Origin: Phocoena phocoena
Taxonomy: Eukaryota > Chordata > Mammalia > Artiodactyla > Phocoenidae
DNA: 64,000 bases
NCBI RefSeq assembly: GCF_963924675.1
Contig: NC_089230.1
Coordinates: 3,473,001-3,537,000, forward strand
Reading direction: 5' to 3'
The notes below the pieces were generated by a model. It was not told where the DNA came from. It saw nothing but the letters and a program-made list of their open reading frames with translations, and ran no database searches. Each line of letters begins with the position of its first letter. Position 1 is the first letter of the stretch. The position numbers were made by a program, and so were the translations under genes. Of this stretch, positions 45,023-55,430 are shown piece by piece.

Positions 45023-45157
45023 GTTTATCACAGGAATGTGTCTCATTACATCTGCTTTATATTCAGTGAGATTCTGTAGCATGGCCCCTGCAGACTGTTT
45101 AAAGGCAAGGGTTAGCACTAAACTTATGTGAGTGGCATGGAAAAAGCATTGCCCAGT
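45023..45157 (+). repeat. Direct repeat copy B (135 bases)
   Basis: Second copy of the unit at 43748-43882, in the same orientation and 1275 bases downstream. The sequence right outside both copies differs, which sets sharp limits to the duplicated unit. Confidence 0.95.
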
Positions 45158-45977
45158 CTATCACGTGTACCTGTAAATGTCAAGTAATTAACAATGAAAA
45201 TGTTAGTGCTGTCAGCTGCCTTCAATGTTTACAAGAATGGTTTCTTTTTTTACCCAAAGAATATAGTTACATTTTTTCACCTCTCCATGATTCTGGAGAT
45301 GGGATTTAATTTTCATTCAGATAAAACTGTTAGATATTTCATACTGAGAATTAGTGGGATTTAATTTATGCCCCCCAAACCTATTATATACAACCTAATA
45401 TGTGGATTAAGTAGCATTTGCCCTACTTGGTATGTAACATACAGTTTCTATGCTAGTGTATATAATGTAGCAGGATATTAAGTTAACAGAGCATGAATTT
45501 GCCAAAGCACACAATGTTAGAAGACTTCAGTTAGTAAGACGAAGCAGTGATGTGTTAACTATTAGGACATACCAGGAATAAGAAAAAACACATAATTGAA
45601 ATAGTTTACTTGGAACTTCATTTGGGGCACTTTCTCTCTTTTCCTTAAAATTACGTTGTCTCAAATGCTGAAATTACATTTTCACGTAGAACTTTCATAT
45701 TCTTTTTCATAGTGGAAAACAGAAAATGTGTTGAGTATTGCCTGCCTTAATCTAAATTACAAATAAACGTGAGTTCACCATGTGGTAACTAGAAGGGGGA
45801 TAAAGTTAATATTAATTCATTTGTAAAGAGTTACTTGATGTATTTCGTTAATTCTGTTAATTGTACATATTACTGTTAAAGGTGTATCTTTAATATATTC
45901 TTTTTGAGAGTGTTTGGGCTCCTTAGCAATCCAATCAGGTTGATTGGGATTTTGATAATTTCAAAAGATTAAGTCAG
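45158..45977. other. Unassigned AT-rich sequence
   Basis: Nothing recognised. Confidence 0.5.
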
Positions 45978-46182
45978 GGCTTCCCTGGTGGCACAGTGGT
46001 TGAGAGTCCGCCTGCCGATGCAGGGGACACGGGTTCGTGCCCTGGTCCGGGAGGATCCCACATGCCGTGGAGCAACTAGGCCCGTGAGCCATGGCTGCTG
46101 AGCCTGCGAGTCCAGAGCCTGTGCTCCGCAATGGGAGGGGCCACAGCAGTGAGAGGTCCGCGCACCGCAAAAAAAAAAAAAA
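45978..46182 (+). mobile_element. CHR-type SINE (short form)
   Basis: GGCTTCCCTGGTGGCACAGTGG, B box GGGTTCGTGCCC, A-tail. A 15-base duplication AAAAGATTAAGTCAG lies at 45963-45977 and 46183-46197. Confidence 0.96.
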
Positions 46183-46465
46183 AAAAGATTAAGTCAGATC
46201 ATCACAAATATTTTTAGTGATTATGAAACTAATTCAAATAAATTTAATAGCTTTGTTATAGACTAGATTGATTTCTGAAGCAATTTTTATATTATCTGTA
46301 AAGATCCTATCGGTGGTAGCTATTATTCTTTCATTCAACATTGTTACTACGTTTCCTAAATAAAAGTTTTGTTTGCAAGGGATTCTAACTAATGAAAATG
46401 TTATGAGCTAATGGAGTTTTGAAAATACTTTGTTTTTGTTTCTTTTTATAAAAATTGTATTTGTT

Positions 46466-46677
46466 GGGCTTCCCTGGTGGCGCAGTGGTTGAGAGTCTGC
46501 CTGCCAATGCAGGGGATGCGGGTTCGTGCCCCGGTCCAGGAAGATCCCGCATGCCGCGGAGCGGCTGGGCCTGTGAGCCATGGCTGCTGAGCCTGTGCGT
46601 CCGGAGCCTGTGCTCCGCAACGGGAGAGGCCACAACAGTGAGAGGCCCGCGTACCGCAAAAAAAAAAAAAAAAAAAA
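46466..46677 (+). mobile_element. CHR-type SINE (short form)
   Basis: GGGCTTCCCTGGTGGCGCAG, B box GGGTTCGTGCCCC, A-tail of more than 20 bases. A 16-base duplication AAAAATTGTATTTGTT lies at 46450-46465 and 46678-46693. It is 283 bases after the previous CHR copy and in the same orientation. Confidence 0.96.
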
Positions 46678-46838
46678 AAAAATTGTATTTGTTAATTGCA
46701 CATATTATAGATAAAGATGTGTAATAGAAGTCATTGCATCTATTTAATATAATTTTTTCGGCATTTAAAATTTCATTTCATATAACACAGATTTTTAAAA
46801 ATAAAAAGCCTGTGAAAGATAAGTGATATAACCATTTC

Positions 46839-46873
46839 TGTGTGTGTATGTGTGTGTGTGTGTGTGTGTGTGT
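46839..46873. repeat. (TG)n microsatellite
   Basis: About 17 TG units with one TA interruption. Confidence 0.95.
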
Positions 46874-47574
46874 TTTAATCTACCCCTTAAAAGCTTCCTG
46901 AGGATTTAACATTGGTCTGGATTATTTGACCAAAGGTTGAATAATCATTTTTAGAAACATTCATTTGAGTGGTGAGTTGTAGCTGGAATGTGACCAGGTA
47001 CTACTCATTTCTCTAGCTACTTATTCAGCATGCCAGTTGACAAAGATCTGTGTAGTACCTACTATGGGAGTGTAGTTGGAAAACCAGGAATATAAATTTG
47101 ATTCCCTCAAGGTCACTTTCTGATAGAGGAAAACAGATAATAAACACATAAGCTAAGAATAAGATTTATTTCAGTATTTGTTGACTGTGTATATTTGAAA
47201 TCATCTAGCATAAGGTCTAGCAAATAGAAATTTTTAGGAGAATTAGATTTGTTTGAGATTTTAAAATCCACATTGTTTGCTTTTGGATAGACAGAGCCTA
47301 TGTTTTATATTAAGCATGTGTGCCTGTCCATCTGTCCTGTCCTGGGCTCTTTGTAAGTCACAGGAGCACTGTTTCTCTGTTTACTGCCCTTAAGGGACTC
47401 ATAATCTTGTGGTGTGGAAAGAAGATATGAAACTATGAGAGTACAGCAACTGAGGGTGTATAATCAAGTGTTAAATTGTGTGGTATAGTTTATCAAGGCA
47501 ACCCTTGTGAGAATTGGGGTCATTAAGAGGTATGAAAATTGAGAAGGCTTTTTGTAGGAATTGGTTTTTGATTT
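46874..47574. other. Unassigned sequence
   Basis: L2-like hints only (GGAAAACAGATAATAAACACATAAG near 47128). No gene seen. Confidence 0.4.
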
Positions 47575-47808
47575 AGGCAACTTGTTCCCCAGATCACCGC
47601 CAACATCACTTGGGGACCAGTTAGGAATGCCATAGGTTGGGTCTTAGCCCAGACCTCCTGAATCAGAAACTCCTGTGGTTGGACCAGCAATCTGTGTTTT
47701 AACAAGCGCCCGCCGCGGCCCTGGCTCCGGCCCGGGCCCCATCCCCAGCCCCCAGCCCCGGCCCCAGGTCCCCGGTATCTGATGCAAGCTAACACTTGAG
47801 AACCACAG
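47575..47808 (+). mobile_element. MER5A-like hAT element with a GC-rich insertion
   Basis: CCAGATCACC..ATCACTTGGGGACCAGTTAGGAATGC, CAGACCTCCTGAATCAGAAACTCC, GGACCAGCAATCTGTGTTTTAACAAGCG and GATGCAAGCTAACACTTGAGAACCAC follow MER5A. Between the last two blocks there is a GC-rich stretch of about 70 bases (47706-47775) where the family has only a short CCCCAGGTGATT-type link. Confidence 0.75.
47737..47773 (-). other. G-quadruplex-forming motif (minus strand)
   Basis: The minus strand carries six runs of four or five G within 37 bases, separated by loops of two to three bases. This exceeds the usual four-run rule for a stable G-quadruplex. It lies in otherwise AT-rich intron. Confidence 0.85.
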
Positions 47809-48954
47809 CCTTGGGCACTGGGGTGGGGGCCTGTGGAGGGGTAAGTGTGGTGCTGCTGGCAAGCAACGGGAGAAAAGGCAGGGCTGCAGGACTTGCTGGG
47901 ATTTCCTTCTGGGAGAGGCTGAAGAGGGAGGATTTGTCACAAAATTCTGGGTAGAAGCAAGTTGATAGAAAGCAGTAGGGTGGTCGAAAGCAAGTTGGCT
48001 GAAACAGCTCAAATAGAAGTTTGGTTAAAGAGAATACGTTCAGTCACTCTTCTTTTCTTTTTAAAAAAGTTTCTGGATTTTTGTTTGTTTGTTTGCTTTT
48101 GTAGTGCTGGCAGTTTTGATATGCTGTGGAGTCATTTGGTATAGATTTTACATCTTGAAAATATTTTTTCTTATTCTAAGAATGGGAGAAGTTGCTGTTA
48201 AAATTTTTGTCTTTCTACTCACATTTTATTTTAGCTATTTATTCATGTTCTGCATTGACTGTAATAGGAAAAGCAGAAACAATGTAAAAATCCAAAATAG
48301 GTGTTTAATTGATAGCTTTGCTAAAGTATGGTGAGTTGCAGAGCTACGTATATTATCACCTTTTTGCAAGATAATAATCACATATAAACGCATAGACAAA
48401 GAGCTAGTAAAATATATGTCATTGTGGTTGTTTTTGGGGATTTATAGGTGTGTTTATATCCTTATATGTGTTGCTGTTATAATAAGAAATAATTAGAAGA
48501 AATATTAAAAGAAAGTTTTTAGAGTTTTTCTTATATGGAGGGTTTTGCCCCAAATTTCAGTACTTCTAATTCAGTTTAAACCAATTATCCACTGCTTGTT
48601 TGGCTACTTTTCTGTTGCAAGGAATAATAAACATTTATTCTATATTTACTAATCCCTTTATTATTGGCTTTTCCTCCCCCTCCCCCATATGTTATCTTTG
48701 GTGACGTAGATTATCACATAGGAAGTTGGTGGCTGAAATGGGGTCTAGCAAAGCACACAGCTTAGTTTTTTCCCAGAGTCATCATTTTGGGTTTACAAAT
48801 TATTTTACTCAAATTTACCAAATATCTTCTATATGTTTAGCATTTGCTAATAAGCATCAGACATGAATTCAGTTGTAATGGAATTTGCTGTCTAAAGGGG
48901 GCAAAAAAATATTAAGTAATTTGACCATAATTATTTATATCAGTTATATAAGTT
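47809..48954. other. Unassigned AT-rich sequence
   Basis: An 81-codon hydrophobic frame (48089-48334) is explained by T-rich codons (Phe, Leu, Ile), not by a membrane protein gene. Confidence 0.5.
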
Positions 48955-49128
48955 TTTTCCTTGTGATGAGAACTTTTAGGATCTACTCTCTTAGCAGCTT
49001 TCAAATACCATGCAGCTGTGGTAACTCTAGTCATCATGCTGTACGTTGAATCCTCAGTATTTACTTATCACATAACTTGAAGTTTGTACCTTTTGATCAC
49101 TTTCACTCAATCTCCTCATCCTAAATCA
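48955..49128 (-). mobile_element. L1 3' UTR fragment, minus strand
   Basis: TTGTGATGAGAACTTTTAGGATCTACTCTC, GGTAACTCTAGTCATCATGCTGTACGTTGAATCC is reverse-complement L1 3' UTR. It stands head-to-head with the next L1, whose own 3' UTR holds the same block in the other direction. Confidence 0.8.
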
Positions 49129-49134
49129 GTTTAC

Positions 49135-51510
49135 AAAGTGTTAAGGCTGAAAGCTTTTTCTTGAAGGTCAGGCACAAGACAAGCTTGCCCAGTCTCACCA
49201 CTTCTATTCAACATGGTACTGGCAGTCCTGGACAGAACAATAAGGCAAGAAAAAGATACAGAAAGCATCAGAATTGGAAAGGAGGTTGTAAAAGGGTCTC
49301 TATCTGCAGATTACATGATTTTATATATAGAAAATACTAAAGACACTGCCAAAAAGTTGTTAGATCTAATCAGCTAATTCAGGAAAATTGAAGAACACAA
49401 AAATCAGTAGTCTTTCTATACACTAACAGTGTATCATTTGAAAAAGAATAAAACAATCTCATTTACAATAGCATCAAAAACAATAAAATTCTTAGGAATA
49501 AATTTCACCAAGGAGGTGAAATACCTCTACTCTGCAAGACACTGATGAAAGAAATCAAAGAAGACACAAATAAATTGAAAGGTGTACTGCGTTCATGGAT
49601 TGGAAGAATTGATACTGTGAAAATGTCCATACTACCCAAAACCATCTGTAGATTTAACGCAATCCCTATCAAAATTCCAGCGGCAATTTTTTTATAGAAG
49701 TAGAAAAAAAATCCTAAAATTTACATGAAATCATAAAAGACCCTAAATGGCCAAAGAATACTGAGAAAGAACAAAGTGGTAGGTATCACACTTTATGATT
49801 TCAAGGTATAGTACTTAAAACAGTATGGTACTATATGAAAAAAGACAAATAGATCAATGGAATAGAATCAAGAGCCCAGAAATACACCCAAACATATGTC
49901 AACTAATACTTGACCACGGAGCCAAGAATACTAAAAGGAGAAAAGACAGTCTTCAGTAAATGGTGCTGGGAAGATTGAGTTTTCACATGTAGAAGAATGA
50001 AACTTAGACCCCTATCTTATACCATTCACAAAGATTAACATAAAATGGATCAAAGACTTAAATGTAAGACTTGAAACCATGAAACTCCTAGACAAAAACA
50101 CAGGAAAAATAGCTCCTTGACATTGGTGTTGGCAATGATGTTTTAGATATGACATCTCCAAACACAAGCAACAAAAACAAAACTAAGCAAGTGAGACTAC
50201 ATGGAGCTAAAAGCTTCTGCACGACAAAAGAAACAATGAATGAAATGGAAAGCCATCCTATAGAATGGGGAAAAAAATTGCAAACAATCTGATAAGAAAT
50301 TAATACATCAAAATAAGTAAGGAACTCATTCAATTCAATAGCAACAACAGTAAAAGAAGAAAAATAATCCAATTTAAAAATGGGCAAAGGACCTGAATAG
50401 ACATTTTTCCAAAGAGGTATGGGAGTAGCCAACAGGTACATGAAAAGATGTTCAACTTCTGGAATCATTAGGGAAATGCAAATCAAAACCACTTCACACC
50501 TGTTAGAATGGCCATCATCAAAAACACAAGAGCTTTGGGACTTCCCTGGTGTTCCAGTGATTAAGACTCCATGCTTCCACTGCAGGGGCATGGGTTCGAT
50601 ACCTGGCCAGGGAACAAAGATCCCGCATGCCACGTGGTGTGGCCGAAAAAAGAAAAAGGCCAAGAGCTAACAAATGCTGGCAAGGATGTGGAGAAAAGGG
50701 TATCCTAGTGCACTGTTGGTAGGTGTCTAAATTGGTACAGTCACTGTGGAAAACAGTATGGAGTTCCTTAAAAAAATAAAAATACTATTATCATAGGATC
50801 CAGCAATTGCACTCCTGGGAATATATCTGAAGGAAATGAAAACACTCTGTCAAAGAGATATCTGCACCCCAATGTTTTCCTGCAGCATTATTTACAATAG
50901 CCAAGACATGGAAGCAACCTAAGTGTCCACTGATGAACAAATAAAGAAGTTGTGGTATGTATATACAACAGAATATTATTCAGTTATTTAAAAAAAGGGG
51001 AAATCCTGCCACTTGTGACAACATGGATGGACTTTGAGGGTATTTTGCTAAGTCAGAGAAAGACAAATGCTGTAAGATCTCACTTTTTTTTAATGTTGAA
51101 TCAAAAAAAAATAACTGAAAAGGAGACCAGATTTGTGGTTACTAGAGGTTGGGGGTGGGGTGATGGGAGGGGGGATTTGGATGAAGGTGGTTAAAAGGCA
51201 CACATTTCCAATCATAAGATAATTAACACTAGGAATGTAATGTAAAACATGATGACTATAGTTAACCCTGGTATGTGATACACCAGCTGTTAAGAGAGTA
51301 GACTGTAAGAGTTCTCATCACAAGGAAAAATCTTTTTTTCTTCTTTTAAATTTGTATCTATATAAGATGATGGATAGAAACTAAACTTACTGTGGCAACC
51401 ATTTCACAATATATGTAAGTCAAATCTTTATGCTGTGTACCCTGAACTTGTACAGTGCTGTATGTCAATTATATCTCGGTAAAACTAGAAAAACATCTTT
51501 TAAAAAGGTG
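49135..51510 (+). mobile_element. Old L1 (ORF2 C-terminal half and 3' UTR), split by a CHR SINE
   Basis: It begins in the RT core (AAGACAAGCTTGCCCAGTCTCACC, CTTCTATTCAACATGG), continues through ORF2 (ATTGGAAGAATTGATACTGTG, CACCCAAACATATG) to the 3' UTR (CAAGGAAAAATC, TTGTACAGTGCTGTATGTCAATTATATC). Stops and frame changes are frequent, and even the catalytic FADD box is lost (TCTGCAGATTACATGATT reads SADYMI). Confidence 0.88.
50535..50660 (+). mobile_element. Short CHR-related SINE, tRNA head only
   Basis: GGGACTTCCCTGGTGTTCCAG, B box GGGTTCGATACCTGG, ending GCCACGTGGTGTGGCCG plus an A-rich tail, about 125 bases. The duplication CAAGAGCT lies at 50527-50534 and 50661-50668, inside the old L1. 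Confidence 0.92.
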
Positions 51511-51511
51511 C

Positions 51512-52115
51512 TAAAAAGGAAGGTTGGTGTTTAAGCTCAGGCCTGAAGGATGAATTTGCTATTTTTTTGGCTGCACTGGGTCTTCGTTGCTGCATGCGGG
51601 CTTTCTCTAGTTGTGGCGAGCGGGGGCTACTCTTCGTTGCAGTGCGCAGGCTTCTTGTTGCAGTGGCTTCTCTTGTTGCGGAGCACGGGCTCTAGGCACG
51701 TGGACTTCAGTAGTTGTGGCGCGTGGTCTTCAGTAGTTGTGGCTCGCGGCTCTAGAGCGCAGGCTCAGTAGTTGCGGCACAGGGGCTTAGTTGCTCCGCG
51801 GTATGTGGGAATCTTCCCGGACCAGGGCTCGAACCCGTGTCCCCTGCATTGGCAGGCAGATTCTTAACCACTGTGCCACCAGGGAAGTCCAGAATTTGCG
51901 ATTCTATTAGAAGAGAGGGAGAAAGAGTTGGAGGACTCCAAAGGTGGAAGGGGTTTTGTTGGAGAATTGTGGAGGAGGAGGATGCAGGTGTGAGCAGAGA
52001 ACAATCCTACAAGACTGTTCAGGTCATATTTAAGGGCTTTGGATTTTATCTTGAGAGTAACATGAAGGTATCAAAAGATTTGAAGGAAGTCTGATAAGAC
52101 GTATTTTGAATGGAT
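51512..52115 (-). repeat. L2 fragment, split by a CHR SINE
   Basis: TTAAGCTCAGGCCTGAAGGATGAATTTGC before the SINE and TATTTAAGGGCTTTGGATTTTATCTTGAGAG after it follow reverse-complement L2. Confidence 0.6.
51564..51891 (-). mobile_element. Long CHR-type SINE (CHR-2-like)
   Basis: Minus strand GGACTTCCCTGGTGGCACAG, B box GGGTTCGAGCCCTGG, the long body with AACTACTGA phrases, and the end in CAGTGCAGCC-AAAAAAAT. A 12-base duplication GAATTTGC(T/G)ATT lies at 51552-51563 and 51892-51903, with one mismatch. Confidence 0.94.
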
Positions 52116-53779
52116 TTTCACAATCTATAATATCTTGTTTGGTATGAAAAAAAATCAATGCAGTGAAGTTTCAGCCTCTGGTCAGTTGTCATCTTCCCAG
52201 AACTCATCAGCACATCTGTCTGATGGTTTGTTGTGTCAGTATCAGTTGATAACTTACTTGCAGATATCTTAATGCAGTAGCTCAGTATTTTGAAATGGAA
52301 GCCAAAAGTGTGTATCTCTAACGTTTATGAAATATCAAGGAATAAAGTTTTGCTGGGAACTTTTTATAGAACCCGTATGACTAATATTTTCAAGTAGAGT
52401 AAATAAACGTTCATGTTGGTTTTGGCACAATTTAAAACCTAATGGTAAAACATTGAATGTATTTGGGGAAAAGTGAACATTGAGTGAACAAGATTCAGGA
52501 AGAGAGAAAGCACTCATTTCTTTAATCTGTATAAATCACGAAACATTATCAAGAATGACTCATAAAGCACAGAACATTGGGAGGAGACACAACAAAACAA
52601 GAATGGTTCTCAAACTTCCAAAACAATTGAACAGGAAATGATAAAAATGATGAAAGGAATGATTTATCTTGGAGTAATTTTATAAACAAATGTAATCAAC
52701 AAATGAACCATTAATACTAGGGATGTTTTAGAAATTAATCTCAGACTAAGGATTTTAAAAGTCAAGGGTCCTTAGAGTAATCAGAGTTGAAACTCCTTAT
52801 TTTGGAATTTATGTGATGTTTTTCACTTAAAGAGTTTACCTAAAATATATATAAACAAGCATATTTATTTTCCTAATTATATATGTATGAGATTTATTTG
52901 AGATGGACTTATTAATATTTCTCACAGCCTTGAAATTTTTTTTAGACATCAATGGAGGCACTCAGATTTCAGTGTGGCTTATAATTGTCCTTATACTGTA
53001 GTACCTGTTCAGCTTTCTATACATTCTTTTACTGTGGGGCTAAGAAAATTAAGTTCTAGACTAAGTCCTATTAGAACTTTCTTCATAAATTTTTTATATG
53101 AAAGTATAACACAAAGAAACTTAAAATGTGTTAATTTATTGGCAATTTCTAAGATATGTGACTTCAGTTCTTTTTCTGTGTTTGATACTCTAAGGAGGAA
53201 ATTAGAAGTGACTTTAGAAGCAAAATATTTTTTCACATGAAAAGACTTATGCATTCCCCATACACATTTAAAAATGTAACATGTAGCATATATTTAAATT
53301 ATTTTTGTTTTAAGCGTTGCAAATCCATTTCTTAGAACAGTATCCTGTTATGCAGAATTCTTGCTCTAAATATTCATCGAAGGAAGGAATTCACTTAAGT
53401 TAAATATGGACATGCAAAGTTTCAGTGAAACCGGGGATGACTAATATAAATCAATCAAAGCTTTATGAAATGAAATTAGTGCCTGGCTAGTAAACACTTA
53501 TAGAAAGAATGAATAAGTGAATATAGTGAAGCCCATAAGATTACAGAACATCTCCATACTGTTTTGTAAAAAGAAAATTTTAAAAACTGGTTGTTATGCT
53601 ATTAAGGAAAGACAACAACAACAATACCCTAACAGGAAAGAGCAGGCATAGGAGATACTCCTATGGATAAAAAATAGATAGATATTGGCTTACTCAAATA
53701 GTAAAAACAAGCAGAGATCTCAGTAAAGTTATAAGTTGTGTAAAAAATGGATTTTTTCAAATGACAATGGCAAATAATA
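52116..53779. other. Unassigned AT-rich sequence
   Basis: Frames of 81-88 codons on both strands at 52974-53254 overlap each other and show no splice sites or known family. Confidence 0.5.
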
Positions 53780-53947
53780 GTGTGGTACTTATTTGCCAAC
53801 TACTATTTTAAGTGCTTTAGATAAATTAATTCAGCTAATCCTTACAACAATATTATGAGAAGGATATTATCACCATCCCCAACTTACAGATGAGGAAACT
53901 GAAATAGATCTGTAAAGCGTCAGAGCTGGGATATGAACACAAGTATT
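53780..53947 (-). repeat. MIR fragment
   Basis: TTTTAAGTGCTTTAGATAAATTAATTCAGCTAATCCTTACAACAATATTATGAGAAGG, ACTTACAGATGAGGAAACTG and GTCAGAGCTGGGATATGAAC are well kept reverse-complement MIR. Confidence 0.88.
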
Positions 53948-53958
53948 GAAAGCAGGGC

Positions 53959-54289
53959 CTGGGGCTTCCCTGGTGGCACAGTGGTTAAGAATCCACCTGC
54001 CAGTGCAGGGGACATGGGTTCAATCCCCGGTCTGGGAAGATCCCACCTGCCACGGAGCAACTGAGCCCGTGCACCACAACTACTGAGACGGCACTCTAGA
54101 GCCCGCGAGCCCCAACTACTGATGTTCACGCACCTAGAGCCCATGCTCTGCAACAAGAGAAGTCACCGCAATGAGAAGCCCGTGCATTGCAAAGAAGAAT
54201 AGCCCCTGCTCACTGCAACTAGAGAAAGCCTGAGTGCAGCAATGCAGCCATAAATAAATAAATAAATTTATAAAAAAAAAAGAAAGAAA
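53959..54289 (+). mobile_element. Long CHR-type SINE (CHR-2-like)
   Basis: GGGCTTCCCTGGTGGCACAG, B box GGGTTCAATCCCCGG, three AACTACTGA-type phrases, end in AATAAATAAATAAATTTATAAAA and a GAAA-rich tail. The duplication GAAAGCAGGGC lies at 53948-53958 and 54290-54300. It was inserted at the edge of a MIR. Confidence 0.95.
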
Positions 54290-54324
54290 GAAAGCAGGGC
54301 TCGGAAGATATATTTATACACGTA

Positions 54325-54795
54325 TGTGCATCATATCATGATTAGCAATGGCCAATGGTGGAAGCGGCCCTAGTGCCCACTGATGGATGAGTGGACAAGC
54401 AAAATGTGGTCTATCCATACAGTGGAATATCATTCGGCCTTAAAAAGGAAGGGAATTCTGACACATGCTACAACATAGATGAACCTTGAGGACATGATCC
54501 CATCACAAAAGGACAAATACTGTGTGTTTCTACTAATACGAGGCACCCAGAGTAGACAGATTCTTAGAGACAGAAAGTAGAATGGTGGTTGCCAGGGGCT
54601 GGGGGAGGGAGGAAGGGGAATCAGTGTTTAATGGGTACAGAGTTTCAGTTTTGCAAGATGAAAAAGTTCTGGAGATTGATTGCACAATAACGTAAATATA
54701 GTAAACACCGCTGAGCTGCATGCTTAGAAGTGGTTAAAATGGTAAATTTTATGTTGTGTATTTTATCAAAAATTTTTTACTTAAAAATTAAAAAA
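54325..54795 (+). mobile_element. Old L1 3' end
   Basis: CCCACTGATGGATGAGTGGAC, CAGTGGAATATCATTCGGCCTTAAAAAGG, GTGGTTGCCAGGGGCTGGGGG, GAAAAAGTTCTGGAGATTGATTGCAC and TTGTGTATTTTATC are landmarks of an old L1M-type 3' end. Confidence 0.85.
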
Positions 54796-55004
54796 AAATT
54801 CCAATCAACTATCACATCATTTAGGAAGCCTTAGGGGGGACACTCCCAGGTTGATTTAGATGGGCCAATTGCTTCCCATGGCACCCCGGCTTGCTCTCCT
54901 GGCTCCGGGATGCTGTGCATAGGAGTAAGTCCATGGTTTGTGAGGCTTGAGAGAGAGACCCTTGAAGAAAATTTGGTATAAAAGCAAGTATTTCTTTTCT
55001 TTTT

Positions 55005-55430
55005 TTAATTTTAATTTTATTGGAGTATAGTTGATTTACAATGTAGTGTTAGTTTCAGGTGTACGTCAAAGTGATTCAGTTATGCATATACATGTATTCA
55101 TTCTTTTTTAGATTCTTTTCTCCTATAGGTTATCACAGAATATTGAGTAGAATTCCCTATGCTATACAGTAGGTCCTTGTTAGTTATCTACTTTATATAT
55201 AGTAGTGTGTATATGTTAATCCCAAACTCCTGATTTATCCCTGCCCATTCCATGTTTCCCCTTTGGTAACCATTAGTTTGTTTCTGATATCTGTAAGTCT
55301 GTTTCTGTTTTGTAAATACGTTTATTTGTATCATTAAAAAAATTAGATTCCACATATTCATATGATATTTTTCTTTGTCTGACTTACTTCACTTACTATG
55401 GTAATCTCTAGGTTCATCCGAAAGTGAATA
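55005..55430 (-). mobile_element. L1 3' UTR fragment
   Basis: TTATTGGAGTATAGTTGATTTACAATG, TTCAGGTGTACGTCAAAGTGATTCAG, GAGTAGAATTCCCTATGCTATACAGTAGG, ACTTACTTCACTTACTATGGTAATCTCTAGG: minus-strand L1 3' UTR into the ORF2 end. Confidence 0.88.

Noticed and set aside
48089..48334. 81-codon frame resembling a small membrane protein
   Set aside because: The T-rich DNA gives Phe/Leu/Ile codons by chance; there is no supporting start, exon structure or homology.
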